Below, in pieces: positions 36,330 through 49,749 of a stretch of 64,000 nt of DNA; position 1 is the stretch's first letter; each line of letters opens with the position of its first letter. A program made the position numbers and the translations under genes. This DNA comes from Pontederia crassipes (taxonomy: Eukaryota > Streptophyta > Magnoliopsida > Commelinales > Pontederiaceae), in assembly GCA_030549335.1 (NCBI GenBank), contig CM060194.1, positions 61,656,547 to 61,720,546 on the forward strand. The letters run 5' to 3'. A model generated the notes under the pieces. It did not search any database, was not told the DNA's origin, and saw nothing but the letters and a program-made list of their open reading frames with translations.

Positions 36330-36900
36330 ATGGTTGAAGCAACCCTGGTGGTTGAAGGATAACTCAAAAGATAAGAATAAGTAATAAGCAACCTTCGTTG
36401 TTGAAGCAACCATTACGGTTGAAGTATAATGCAGTCCTCGTGATTGAAGCAGCCTTTATGGTTGAAGTATAATGCAACTCTCGTAATTGAAGCAACATTT
36501 ATGGTTGAAGTTAAAGATAAAAGGATAATTATAACAATTGTGGTTGAAGTTAAAGATATTGAATTGCAACCTTTATGGTTGAAGAATAAGAATGGATAAT
36601 TGATTGATATTGAATTGCAATTTTTATGACTGATGTTAATATTAATTGAATTGAAATTACAACTTTTATGATTGAGATATAGAGAGATAATTGATTGAAA
36701 GGAATAATTGAATTGCAACCTTCGTGATTGATGTATGATAAAAGATTATTAAATTATAATCTCTATGGTTGAAGTAAAGTAAAGTGAAGCAAAGTAAAAA
36801 TTGATTGATTGTTAAGATAATTGATTGCAACCAATATAGTTGATGCTATTATTAATGGATTTGTTATTGCCTTTATGGTTGATGATAAAGGATGATAGAA
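36330..36900 (+). repeat. Degenerate TTGAAGCAACC(T)TTATGGTTGAAG tandem units
   Basis: More than ten variants of GCAACCTTTATGGTTGA(A/T)G separated by 30-60 bp. The 28.5-28.8 kb stretch has the same phrase (TTGCAACTTTTGTG), supporting a shared LTR family. Confidence 0.75.
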
Positions 36901-38829
36901 TTATTGATTCTAGTTAGTTGATCCTTATGGTTGATGGATAATGCATATTGATAATTGAGATTGCATTGATATGATAATATTGATATTGCTTATCATTATG
37001 CATATGATTATTGTTATCGACATGGTTCATATTGTTTATTGTTGTGGGTGACCTTATGTATTGAGTTCATCTCATTGGACTTGCCCATATACTTGGATCC
37101 GTACAGATGATGGAGATGACGATAATGAGACGGTTGGTGGATCCTATGATGGATGACATGCACATGGATATATGATCCATTATTATATAGACATGGGCCC
37201 TGACCCATAAGTTATTAGATGTTGTATAAATGGCTTCTGTATATTGTATAAAATATTATAAATTAAGTTTTTCTCTATTATAAATCAGCATGTTGACTGA
37301 CCATAGTTAAGTCGTAGAATTGAGCATCGTCGAGATAGCCAAACTGATTATATATAAGAAATTAAAATGATTATATATCTCTTTGAAACTCGGGGCATTA
37401 CATAATCAAAGAAAAAACTCGGGGTGTTACATAATGAGAAATTGAAATGATTATATATCTCTTTAGAACTCTAAATTGATTTTTTTATTTCTTTTGCCTG
37501 TATATATGTAATAACTCAAAATTTTGGACCAAAGATATTTGAACCTTTTGACCAAAACCTTAATATAAATCCTATATAAAGGGCCAACATCCATATTAAT
37601 TCCTTAAAAATATAGTCATCAACATCTCTTTTCTTTTTTCTTCACCAACAAAAAAAGCCTAAGGTTAGAAGATCTAGAGCCCTATTTTTCATGGTGACTA
37701 TGTTTTAAGATCAAGAAAGAGAAGATCACCATTTTTAGAAAAAAGATAAGAAGACCTAGATGCTTATAGATGATGAAGAATGACACAAGATGATTTGGAA
37801 AAAAAAAGAGTTCTAGATCTAAAATATAAAGATATGTAAAGGGGATCCAAACCCCTCTCTCTCTCCTCTTAGTAATATTTTTGTTTGGATTGAGAGTTTA
37901 AAAAATACCTTGTTTTTTTTATAGGGATTTTGATTGAGGGTTGCGTAAATAAGGGTTGCATGAATGAGAGTTCCATGATTTATGTTGCATGATTTATTAA
38001 ATTGGTGACTATTTTGTAATAATTATTTGGATAGGTTTTAATTATCCAAAAATTACAAATAATAAATTGATGGAATGCCTTAGAAGTCTAATTTTGACAA
38101 AAATTTATTTCATATGATTTGAAGATGTATAAAAATAGTTATGATCCATAAATCAAACTACTATCATGCTATCTCGGATAACAGTGAAATGGATTTGTAA
38201 AATCTATAATAATTTAGAAACATTGAATTAGGATTTGAAAGTTATGCATGAGTTAAGAGTTTGCATTATCTTTTTGTGGAAATTGAAATCATCTGAAAAG
38301 AACAAGTTATTATTAATATTTTAGTGTATGATGTCAGAATACTATATAAAGAATATATCTTGATAGTTGTATGAATTTTTGAGATTAAATTTCAAAAAGA
38401 TAAAATTCATAAATTTTATATGTGATTCCTATGAAAATATTTTGTAGAAGAATCAGAATAAAACAAAATGAATATCTATATATTGAGTTATAATGTTTTG
38501 ATTGACGATGTGTTAAAATTGTCAAGAAAGGAAAGTGACATATTATTATTTATGTCAACAATTATTATGTTAATATTATGCATTCCTTTTAAATGTTTAT
38601 ATACATTTCACATACATTATTTGTTGATGTATAATACTTTATGATATTTCATACATTTTATATATGATGTTATTCATAAAATATTGATTGATATATTAAC
38701 GATAATCTCCACATTTAAATATGCTCAGTCGTAATTAGGCTAAAAGATGAAAGATTGATGTGAATATTTGTTGTATTGATGTCCCTAATAAAGTATTAAA
38801 CTGAAGAAAATGTCTCGACACATATTATG

Positions 38830-39630
38830 TTAAATAAGTAAATGTCTTTCACCTTATGGTGATTGATACTTTTCAAAAAATAATATCATCATCTGAAAGG
38901 GTGTTTGGGACTTCCTATAGGCCGTTGGCCTGGTTATAATGATGTTGTCCTAAGCCTTCAACAAAGCAAAGATGAAAGATGAGGGCAAGAAGTAAATGCA
39001 TTTCACCTCACGATGATTGAGACTTCTTTGTGAAATAATGTCATCAGTCAAAAGTTGTTTGAGATTTCTCATTGTTTTATGAACTAATGTAATGATGTAA
39101 AGATAAAAGATGAGGACAAAAATAAATATCTTTCACTTCACGGTGATTGAGACTTCTTTAGAAAATAATGCCATCACACAAGATGTGTTTAAGATTTTTC
39201 AGTGCTTTATAAACTAATGTAATGATGTGGTAAAGATGGAAAATGGGTAAAAAATAAATGTCTTTCACATTACGGTGATTGAGACTTCTTTAAAAAATAA
39301 AGTCATCATCCAGAAGGTGTTTGAAATTTTTCAGAAGTAAATGTCTTTTACTTTATGGTGATTGAAACTTCTTTGGGAAATAATGCCATCACCTAAAAGT
39401 TGTTTGAAATTTTTCAGCTCCCGATTAACCAATGTAATGATGTCAACATGTATTGATTATTAAATAAAGACGAAGCATGACATATGATGAAGATAATGAA
39501 AGTAAATATTGAATGTAAAGATGAGAAGTAAATGTCTTTCATCTTATAGTGATTGAGACTTTTCAAAAAATAATGTCATCAATTAAAAGGTGTTTGAGAT
39601 TTTCCAATGTAAAGATGAATGATGTTATAA
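38830..39630 (+). repeat. Six degenerate tandem units within the LTR
   Basis: Units start near 38838, 38992, 39122, 39253, 39336 and 39525 with AAATGTCTTTCAC, then GGTGATTGAGACTTCTTT, AATAATG(C/T)CATCA and GGTGTTTGAGATTTTTC. Spacing is 80-190 bp because the linkers vary. Confidence 0.85.
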
Positions 39631-40291
39631 GATAAAGTAAGAATGAAAGAAGTTTAACTTCTAAGTATCTGATAACAAAGAAAATTATGATGATGAGGAA
39701 GTAAAGATGTAAAGTAAAGTCTTACATTTAATCTTAAGAAGTAAAGTTATACGTCTGTGTATGCACTTTCTAAGGAATAAAGTGTGTGTATGTGTAAAGA
39801 TGACTAAGAATAAAATCTCTCACCATTATGATGTGTTTGTTCCTAAGATATGACATGATATGGAATGAAAGTCAAGATGATATTATGTGATAAAAATGAA
39901 AGATGAAGATTAAAGAAAGAAGGAAGAATAAAAGAAAATACAAAGGGTTACAAAACAACCCTGCGAAAATTTGAAGTATGAAATAAGTCAAGAAATAAGT
40001 AAGAATCAAGAAGTTATAAAGGAATTCCTAAGATGTACATGACATTGAAAGTGATATTAAATGATAAATTATGCCATGATCATGTGTGAAATGTATGTTT
40101 ATATTACTTGATACTTGCACACGATGAATATGAAGTTAGATAGACATGACATTATGTTTATGTTCATGAGTGTTATATGAAAAATGACTGTAAGTATGAT
40201 GCAATGTTATATAAGGTTCATAATATAGTTCATAACATGCATGCTCATATGTTATTGTTATTATTATGATGATGCATCGCATGTAGTATCA

Positions 40292-40581
40292 CACTACAAG
40301 AAAATTGCCAATTTCTGACGGGCAATTTCTGATGGATAGAAATTCGTCATAATTTGCGACAGATTTTTCGACGGTTTCATTTTCGACGAATTTTTCGATG
40401 GTCACGACCGTCGAAAATTTATTATATTATTATTTTATTTTTTGACGATTAAGAACGTCGATATTTTCGACGAATATTGATCCATCGTAATTTTCGACGA
40501 ATTTTCCGACGGCCAGAGCCGTCGGTAATTAAAATTTCGTTATCCCGCTCTCTTTTCGTTTTCCCGCTTTCTCCCATTTTT

Positions 40582-40616
<35 letters not shown>

Positions 40617-41298
40617 CCTCCCTCCTCTCCTCTCTCTCCCTCCTCTCCTCTCTCTCTCCCTCTCCCGGTCGACGAGCCTCTGGCCGGACGTGAAGCGTCG
40701 ACCGCCAGCGACCCTCTCCTGTCGGCGTCTCTCTCTCTCTTCGCCGGCGTCTCTCTCTCTCTTTCTCTTTCTCACTCTTTCTCTCCGGCCACTGGCGGTC
40801 GGATCGGCCGCCTAGCGGCCAGATCCAGCCACTGGCGGTCCAGCCGCTGGGGGCCGATCCGGATCCGAATGCTTGCGGGCGGCTGAATTTGGCCACGGCC
40901 GGAGCTGGCTGCGGCCCGATCCGGCCACTAATTTTTTTATATTTGAAAAATTCTTTGCGACGGTTGCGACCGCTGAAAGATCGACGGTTGCGACGATCGT
41001 CGAAAGTTTCGACAATTGCGACCGTCAAAAACTTTTGACAGTTCGAATCGCCGGCCTTTTTCGGCGATTGCAACCGTCGAAAACTTTCGATGGTTCGAAC
41101 CGTCGGGACTTTTCTGACGGTTCTGACCGTCCATATTTCCGACGAATTTTCATCCGACCGTCGCAAATCGATTTGCGACGAGCATTTTTTCGACGGATCG
41201 ATTCCGACTGAAAAATCGTCGATAATTACGTTATCGATAGTTTTCGAGCTGATTACTGATGGTTTGGACCGTTGGTAATCAGCATTTTTCTAGTAGTG
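40292..41298. mobile_element. Complete non-autonomous CACTA (En/Spm) element
   Basis: 1007 bp. Left end CACTACAAGAAAATTGCC, right end on the reverse strand CACTACTAGAAAAATGCTG. Exact 3-bp duplication TCA at 40289-40291 and 41299-41301. Both subterminal regions are packed with short TTTCGACGG / CCGTCGAAA motifs in both orientations, the known transposase-binding style of CACTA elements. The centre has a (TA)n tract (40586-40613), CT-rich DNA and a GC-rich block with TGGCGGCCGGATC-type repeats. No transposase. Confidence 0.96.
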
Positions 41299-41675
41299 TC
41301 ATATGATAGGATATAGCATGCATGACATTTACATACTTTAACTACGAAATCTTGCACTCTGGATCTGTGCAGGTAACCAAGATTAATTTATGGATGATAG
41401 CTCAAGCTCATGATGAAGTGTTACACATGCTTAGGTCCAATAAGTTCTAGTTAAATATTGATGCTATGTACTGAAGTCTTTAGTCATTTTAGGTATCATG
41501 ACTTATTAGTTGAAAAAGATTTTATATGGTTTAAACAAAGTTTTATTTATTATGACTTTCAGTAAAATATTAAAGTCTTCCGTTGTTAAATGATGTATGA
41601 CAAACTAACTAATGACGCAAAATTATCCTAAATGATCAAAACTTTTAGAGTGGATTTTTCGGTCATTACAATATA

Positions 41676-44600
41676 TATTAAGATGGAAATTGTATATGCA
41701 ATACCCCAAATCAAATTGGGGCAACAAAATAAAATTAAAAATATCATAAGATGTAGTAAAAAAGCTAATATGATAAAACAAATAGGAAATCTTAATTTTT
41801 AACACTTGGATTTCTAATCTACTCATGTCCAATCTTCTAAAGAGTCCCAAACCAACTAACTATTCTCCTTACCTATATAAACCGTCGAACTTCCTATCTT
41901 TCCTATAAACATGTGATTCTCTCGTGCGATTCTCCCTCTCTCGACCATGACAATGGAGCACAACTGCAAGTAGGCATGCAAAACATTAGCATGTGTAACA
42001 TTAGAGGCACACAAGATGGTTGACGAAGGATTTATAAAAAGAAGTATTAATCACAAGGGAAAGATGAAATGTTTGGGTGCATCCACTAATTTGAACTTTA
42101 CAATAGATTGAATCATGCATGTTTTCTTCATCAGTAGCTTTATGTTGTAGAATCATATATAATCATTGCACTAAGACCTAGAAAAGTAATTGCTTTCATA
42201 TTGGATATATATCTGTATATATAGAAATTGGTTTGGATTCCATGTAATTTAGCTCACTTAAAGGTAGGACCTGATTGAGTTTTTCGGAACATGGTCCGAG
42301 TCCAAATGAAAAATGTCAATAGACAACCCACTCAGTGTGCATGCATCCATGACACGACCCATTAATCGTTCACTACAAGCATAACACAATATGAGTCAAC
42401 CCAAACTTGCACCATACCGTTGGCAACTCGGCTTGGGTTTAGTGCAACCAGATCCAAGTTCCTTTGTTTTCTAATTGATCTGGTAACACTAAGAGTGAAG
42501 TTTTTACTACAAGTAATCCAATCTGATTTAGGACAATTGGCCAAAGTTGTGATCATTCATATGGAAACTTAACTAATTAAAGTCTAATTGACCCTTTCGT
42601 CTTTCTATTGATAATTATATTACTCAAAGTTAAAAGATATTTTAATATGTTAATTAGATAAATAAAAATTTGAAAGTTGTCAACTGTACAAAATATTGTA
42701 CAGTTTTTATATTATATTGCATTGGTGAGACAAGTAATGTAGCCGAGAAGACAATGACACTACAAATTTGCATGATTGCTCCTATTATGTAGGCATCCTC
42801 TATTGTACAGTGATAGGGATTCCACCAAAAAGATGTAGTCCTTTTGAAAAAGAGAGCACTTGTGATAATTTGATTTGTCATTGATGAAAGTACTTTGGCA
42901 CTTTCTAACTTAATTAAAGAGTTTGACATAAGACAACAAACATTAAGATGGACAGAGTAAAAAATTTATTTAGTAAAATGTCATATTGATTGTTAAGCCA
43001 AAATTATCACACCGATTACATTCAGATTGATTATTAAATATTATTATCATTAATTATCATCATAATTAATATTGTCGTGTTTATATATGATTATTGAAAA
43101 TTAATATGAATTTTATATTCATTATTATTACCTTTTATGTTGGATAAAAAATGCCATGAAAAACCCTATATTTAGATCTTACATATGATTTATTATATTA
43201 AGAAAAGATGGTGGTGTCTATTGTATTGATGATCGTGATGATGCTGAATTGCACATGACTTCAGGTATCCTTTATTTTATTTTCATGGTCAAGTTGCTAT
43301 AGTCATTGGTCAAATTATCTTTGAAAGCTATGTAATATGTTTCCACATTTACAATGACTTCAAATTCTTTGATTTATATTTAATATTATGATTAAAGTCA
43401 AAACCAAAGTAATCAACATTATGAGTAATGTCTCCAAAAGATTTTAATTACTAAGTTGCAAAGATTTTCCCAATATTAAAATTACAAGGCATTATGGAAG
43501 TATAAAAATATTTCAAATATCAAATTACAAATTAGCTAATGCAATTATCATGCACAATCAAATAAATATGCTCAAAATTTTCAGCACCACATTTTTAAGC
43601 ATGATGAGTAATATGTTTCATGATAATATTCTAAAAATAAATTCCACAAGTTTAGTTAAATCCTACATATCATCAGAATTAGCTTTAAATTAATACCCAA
43701 GTAAAATGAATATCCTATAAGATTAAACATTCCAATAAGATGTCATTACTCATTTTATGCATAGATTCATCAATAGTAAAGGTTAATACATGTGTTATTC
43801 ATGATGCATTATCATATGTCAAGATGTGTCATATTCACATATTTACTATAGAAACTAAAATCTCCAAGATGCACTTTACACAAAGACATTTTCATGATCA
43901 ACATATCAAAATAAGAGTGAATGTCATATCCATCAATCCTTAAATTTTGATCTAAGAAACATCAAAATTTTATTATACTACAATGCTTATGTTTATTATG
44001 AAAGATCAAGTGATTTTAGCCCATTGGTATCTCTTTTATATGTTTCTTGTATCAATATAATCTTTGCTCTTTGTTTGACTACAAAATTAACCCTTGTCAT
44101 TTTTTTTCCTCTTGATAGCCCTACACTAGTTTGGTTATAACTTTTTGCACAGGTGTTGCATTAAAATGATTCATAATTTTGTGGAAAAATAATAAGATTA
44201 TCTACATTGACTTTTGATCCATGTATGATGAAAATATAGTTGAATATTTCTACAAAATCTAGTGTATACAATTGAATTTTGTAATCTTGATAGAGGTTCA
44301 CAATTATGTATATAATATTTTGCTCAAATTCCAAAATAAATCAATTGTTGATTTTCTACAAAACAAAAAAAAACCTATATTAAAAAAACAATGAGGTCAT
44401 ATTCAAATATTAATATAATATTTAGTACATAAAATTTGATTTTAAAAAATTGATAGACTTTCACTTTTTTACATATATTTTTATAAATATCAAAATGGTT
44501 TTTTTCTAAATTATATAAGATTATATAATTCTCTAGAACTCTTGTATTTATATTTTATATTTTATATTTCAAACTAGATATAATATGAACATAAACAACG

Positions 44601-44709
44601 ATTATTGTAAGTTTAATATATAAGACTAACTTATCCAAGTTAAGTTATTTGACACTTCAACTATATAACTTTTATCAATCAAACTTTATATAATTAGAAA
44701 TTAAGTTGA
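41676..44709. other. AT-rich intergenic DNA
   Basis: No gene or bounded element I can support in 3 kb. Confidence 0.5.
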
Positions 44710-44717
44710 TTGGCAAC

Positions 44718-45658
44718 TAGGGCTGAACACGGTCCGGGTTGACCCGGACTGCACCGACCCAAAAAATTGAGTAAATAATCCGATCCGGATCAAATCTGGA
44801 CCGAAACCGGGTCCAAATGATAAAAAATCCGACAGGTTTCGGGTCAGGATCGGGTTTGACATCCCAATACCCGACCCAGTTATTTGTTCAGTATATAACC
44901 CTCATTCCACATTTTTTTCTCATTTCACCCTCTCACTTTCTCTCTCCCATCTCTCTCTTTGTCTCTCGCCCTCTCCCTCCCATCTCTCTCTGTCTCTCGC
45001 CCTCTCCCTCTCTCTCACACGGGCCGCACGGCATGGCGGCAGCGCAGCGACAACATCTCCGACCTCCCTCTCCTGACTCCTCCCCTCTCTCTACTCGGTC
45101 GCCAGGGGCACCGCGATCCGGCACCTGGCGGCCGGATCGGCCGCCAGGCATCGGATAGTGGCGCCTGGCGGTCGGATCCGGCTGCCAGGAGCCACGATCC
45201 GGCGCCTGGCCAGCCCGATCCGGCCGCCAGGCGCATGGAGACCCGATGCGCCACGATCTGGCGTGCCTAGCGTCGGATCCGATCGCCTGGCGCCGGATCC
45301 GACCGTCTGGCGGCCGATCCGACCGCCAGGCAACCGGATCTAGCGCCTGGCCGCTGATCCGGCCGTGAGGCGGCCGAATCTGGCGCCTGGCGGCTGGATC
45401 AGCCCTCAGGTGAGCTGATCCGGCCGACCGGCGCCGGATCTGGCCACTGGGGCCGATCTACGACGTCTGTCATTCTACATTTTTTGACGATTCCCGGTCG
45501 CAAATCGGTGACATTCCCGGATTGTCGGGTCTGACCCGGAATCGGATCCGGCCGGGTTCGGGTCCGGTACCGGGTCAAAAATTTTTTGACCCAGTATAAT
45601 CCAGGTCGGGATCGGGTCCGCTTAGACCCGGACCCGAACCCGGATTTGCTCAGTCATA
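44718..45658 (+). mobile_element. hAT-like non-autonomous element, copy 1
   Basis: 941 bp. Left end TAGGGCTGAACACGG, right end on the reverse strand TATGACTGAGCAAAT; 8-bp flanks TTGGCAAC (44710-44717) and TCTGCAAC (45659-45666), 6 of 8 matching. Aligns along its whole length with 60129-61052. Interior order: CCGGGT-rich arm, GTATATAACCC TATA-like box (44893), CT-rich tract, a GC-rich array of (C/T)GGCG(C/G)CxGGATC units, then a second CCGGGT-rich arm. Confidence 0.75.
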
Positions 45659-45666
45659 TCTGCAAC

Positions 45667-46799
45667 TTATTAGCGGAGTTTGTATCCCAGGAAAAAATGG
45701 CATTTGTAGCTTTGAATTTAATTTTGAAGTCACTAATTTGGCCAAAATATATCATTCGAATACTAAATTAGTCATGTGCTAATAATTCTATATGAGAAAA
45801 ATATAATTGATTATGACATAAAATTTATGTTCCAACAATCAAGAAAAGAAATTAAAATTAATAGAAGGAATTAAATTTGTAAGAGAAAATACAAAAGAAC
45901 AAAAATGAATAATTGATCCTGTTGGATGATGCAACTAAAAGGCAGGATCAGATAAAATGATTAAATAATAATTTTCTATATGTGTAGAATGAAATGTATA
46001 TTTAATCTTTTTCATCCGTCCATCTAGATTTAAGGAAAGATAATTGAGATGTTAAAAAAAGTGGATGAAAATAAAATTGATAAGTAACATACTTATTTAA
46101 ACTTATTAAGATAATATGAATAATGAAATTTAGGCAACCTTTTTCAAATTGTGGAACTGTTAGTAAAAAGGTAATATAATGAAAACCTTTCGACATAGTT
46201 TCTTTTATTGTAACTAAAATCTCTGATTCTCGTCTTCACTCTAGCTTTGACGAAAAATTTACTATCACTTTTTATGCAATCTAACTTGGCTTTATTCAAA
46301 TCCTAATATCATAGTATATAAAAGAATGAACATTCCAAATCAAGATTAAACAAATAATTTAATATAAAAGTGCTTATGTTTTTATATTTATTCAAAAAAT
46401 CTCACATTGATGAATTTGTCAATTCAGTTTAATATTCTATTAAGATAAAATACTAAAATAATCGCTTTGTTTTTTTTTCTATTTTTGTGATATGAAGGGT
46501 TGACATTATGCACAAAAGAAATATTTATGTATTCTTTTTCCTTTAGATGAAATTTTGTTATGCTAGGATATTATAAATATGAAGATGACAAATTCATAAA
46601 TATCTCAAGATAATGATACATCTAAATTTTAATACCATGACTTCGAGATTTAATAACTAAAAAAAGATAGCAATTAGACATTTTTAAATTCTTAGAACAT
46701 GGAATGATAAAGGTAACATACGAATTTGGGTTTCCCATTTTTTAGATGAAGTTTGCCACTGTAGTGCTAGTGGCATCCAAATACAAAAATTGTAGAAGA
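45667..46799. other. AT-rich intergenic DNA
   Basis: No gene. A T-run at 46472-46481 might mark the A-tail of the minus-strand LINE that follows, not proven. Confidence 0.35.
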
Positions 46800-49708
46800 C
46801 CGCAGGGGGGAGAGAGAAAAGTTGACACACGATCAACGATCTCGTTTGTCTCCCTATAACAATGTTAAAACCACCAATTTACAGAGTTATCAACATCATC
46901 TGCAATGCCAAGCATAATGCTTTCCCATTGATCAGGAGAAATTCTTTTGATCATTTGTACCAAAATTGTTGAGTCCGACTCCATTGCCACATTTGTTATT
47001 CTCAACCTATGGCACATTTTAATTCCAGAAAGTAAGGCCAAGCTTCATGCTCCAAAATAGTATCTGTCTCTATGAAACCAAAACCTTTCATTAGTGTATA
47101 TGGATAAGAAAACCTGCTCTCATTGTTCGGACTTGTATAGGATTACATTTGTCTCTAGTTGATTCTAGAGATGAAGAGGAAGGTATTTATTGGATACCAA
47201 GTTGACCTAAGTCTATATTATTTAAAATGTTTAGAACCTTTTTGGCAAATAGGAAAGATCACACCCAACTTAGTTTTTTAGTACCAATACCCTCTCAACT
47301 TAGGTAGTTGTAGTGTCGGCCAATTTACGAGACGTCTTCCATGCCTGCCCCCCAAAGTCCCATAGAAAACCTCTAGATATTTTTACAATGGGTGCGGTTA
47401 CCCCTAGAGAAATATAAGTAAATGAAAAAGAATAGGTAGATACTGGGTTAATTACAAACTTGATGTGTCCTTACCAACTTGGTTTAGCATTTTCCTTTCC
47501 ATTCTTTAATTTTAAAAGATCTTATCTACTAATTAACATTGTTGATTTATAGTGACATATTTATAAGAAATTGAAACTCCTATGTAACTAAAAAAAAAGT
47601 TTCTAGATTTGATACAATAAGTTCTTGATACTTGTTCTACGATGACAATTCAAATTGGATGCAAAATAGATTTTAGGTTTATGGACAATAACTTTTTAAT
47701 TTGTTAGATGACTGTACATTGACAATAGCTTCTTAAGTATTTGACAATTCAATTTGGTTGTAGCAATGCATAGAAGGAGATCATCAACAAACAAAAGATA
47801 GTTCAAACTTAGAGAGCCTATAGAGAAAGGTATAATACGGACTAGAGAGTCATGCTAATTAATTAATGAAGAGAAGAATTGTGATATTGTGATGAAAAGG
47901 TAAGGAGAAAGGAGTCCCCTTAGCTGACGTCCCTATGGTCGTGGAAATAAACTTAGCTTAACTAATATAGGTAGAGATCTATTTAATAAATAATGAAGGA
48001 TAACTAGTGAGAGAAAGAGCTTTAGTGATTGCTTCCTAGGACACCTTGTGGAAAACCTTGTCTATACTCTTATTATCATGAACTTTTTTCTACCTTTACT
48101 AATGGAGTGGGTAACCTTTGTGCTAACAATATATTTCTTGTAATGAAGGTTGATTGGGATTTTATCAATGAGTGATGGTAGTGTAGGTCTTAGTCTATTT
48201 CTAGTCAGAATTTTTGCAATGACTAAGTAGAACATTACATAAAGGAATATGCCAAAAGTTTTCAACCTTCTTAGGTTGAGACGTTTTGGAAATAAAAACT
48301 AAGGTTGTGTAAGTTTATTCATGTGGCATAACTAAATGTGTAAATATATGTTGAACCCTATATTTGTAAAACACAATTATGAACCCATCAAGTCCCAGAG
48401 CTTTTATGGAGTTCATACTCCATAAGCATTCTTTAACTTATGAATGAGACACTAACCCTACTAGAGTATCTCCCCTAGTCTAATGCAATTACTATAATTC
48501 AGGTCATTCATCTTGACTAGTGAGAAGAAGGGTATCTCATTGTGTTACAAACATATTTCCTATTTGTGTTTCATCTGAGAATAATTAACCTTCACTGTTG
48601 GAGATAGATGTGATTTGGTTTATGACTATTTCTAATCATGACAGAATGATGTATTTTTATCACCTGTAACAATTGGATTCTAGCTTTATTCCACCTCTAA
48701 TCCGCCAAAGTTATATAGCATGATGATGATAAGAAATTCTGTCCTTGGTCAACTCAGGTGGGCATAGACCAAATTGCTCATCCTTATGTTCAGTTATGAT
48801 ATATTTTTATAATCTTCCTTAGATTTTATCTTCTAAGCAACATAGGACATTTTTATTTTACTCAAGGGTTTACCTCATAATATGGATTAACATATTTGAA
48901 AAATCTAAGTGGCTGAAATTATTCCATCTCCTCTTAACTATATTTGATGATTTAGCATGTTTGAGCTAGAAGTTTTCATATATGGACATATGGGGTCTGG
49001 GTGTTCCATGACAACAATTTAACAAAAGAGAGTTAATGATAAGAGACATATCTAGCTATAGGTGATTGCTTAATGTCTAGAAAGCTGGATAGCCAATGAT
49101 GACTCATTAGTACCTTAATTGAGACGATAATGGAATCTCACTAATATGATCATATTGTTATATTAGGTGTACCAATTTCCAACTAAATGAAGATTTATTA
49201 GGCCTTAGATTATGATTAAATTTTGAAAAGTCCTGCTAGACCTAGTTGGGATTAAAAGTTCTCTGGCCTTCCCTCCTTATCATCCTAGGAGATAAGATAC
49301 AATTAAAATCATGACTAAGGCCCATGGGATGTCCCTAAGATATAATGTGGCAAGATGATATCATAGCTTAAACAATGAAGAGGTAAGATCAAGTATACAT
49401 TCATGAGAGGGGAAAGGAGAAAGTAACAACTGCAACATGTATTACTTGATCTATTTTTTGAATAGAAGTCACTTGGATTTTTGTCAGATTCCATGATATT
49501 ATAATTCCACCCGACCTGCAATTGTTTCCTTGACAAAGTCCTTTTGACCCCAAACCTAAATCTAAGATAACTTCATCCAATATCTGCTTACTAGTGTAAG
49601 TCTCTAGTAATATTACAAAGTTAGGGGGTGTTGGACTAATAGTTGGCGCAAGCAATCTCTAGCTTTGCTTCTACATGCCCCTCTGTAGTTCCAGACTAGG
49701 AAGTTCAT
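46800..49708 (-). pseudogene. Decayed L1-type LINE, ORF2 remnant
   Basis: Minus-strand order matches plant L1 ORF2. Endonuclease start at 49708: MNFLVWNYRGACRSKARD (compare MKxLxWNCRGxG), then FVILLETYTSKQ and GGIIISWN (49655-49401). Reverse transcriptase: VENFWHIPLCNVLLS near 48270 and KALGLDGFIIVFY near 48400-48360 (the order along the strand is KALG first), and the catalytic FVDD at 47791-47780 in NYLLFVDDLLLC. RNase H: LLSGIKMCHRLRITNVAMES near 47010-46960 and HCYRETNEIVDRV at 46866-46805. Frameshifts and stops throughout and a length of 2.9 kb instead of about 4 kb show a dead, internally deleted copy. No ORF1 recognised. Confidence 0.85.
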
Positions 49709-49749
49709 TTGTGAGGATTTGTTGTTGTTGGCATCGACACTGACAATGG

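Larger units (their letters stand above)
34812..37431 (+). mobile_element. LTR, probable Ty3/gypsy solo LTR
   Basis: Starts TGTAACACCCAAG and ends CTCGGGGTGTTACA, which are mutually inverted. Flanks TAATA (34807-34811) and TAATG (37432-37436), 4 of 5 matching. A second, near-identical end (CTCGGGGCATTACATAATC) occurs 29 bp earlier, produced by a 73-bp local duplication. TATA box CTATAAATAG at 35407-35416 followed by a pyrimidine-rich leader (35470-35490) fits U3/R. No coding sequence, so a solo LTR of 2.6 kb. Confidence 0.7.
37507..41670. mobile_element. Solo LTR hosting a CACTA element
   Basis: Ends TGTAATAACTC (37507) and GGTCATTACA (41670) are inverted copies, with 5-bp duplication ATATA at 37502-37506 and 41671-41675 (exact, though low complexity). 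Removing the 1010 bp of CACTA plus its duplication leaves about 3.15 kb, a length known for some gypsy LTRs. TATATAAA at 37573-37580 lies only 66 bp from the left end, so orientation is uncertain. No coding region. Confidence 0.75.

Noticed and set aside
38830-39630. CRISPR-like spacing of repeats
   Set aside because: Units are 80-190 bp, degenerate and inside an LTR of a plant genome.
40449-41211. Several frames of 60-208 codons on both strands in the CACTA element
   Set aside because: They overlap one another, contain the TA microsatellite (YIYIYI) and CT tracts, and reflect low stop-codon density in GC-rich repeats, not a gene.
44817-45343. Frames of up to 113 codons in hAT-like copy 1 (similar at 60185-60764)
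   Set aside because: Composed of Ser/Leu from the CT tract and Arg/Pro/Gly from GC-rich units; not conserved in frame between the two copies.
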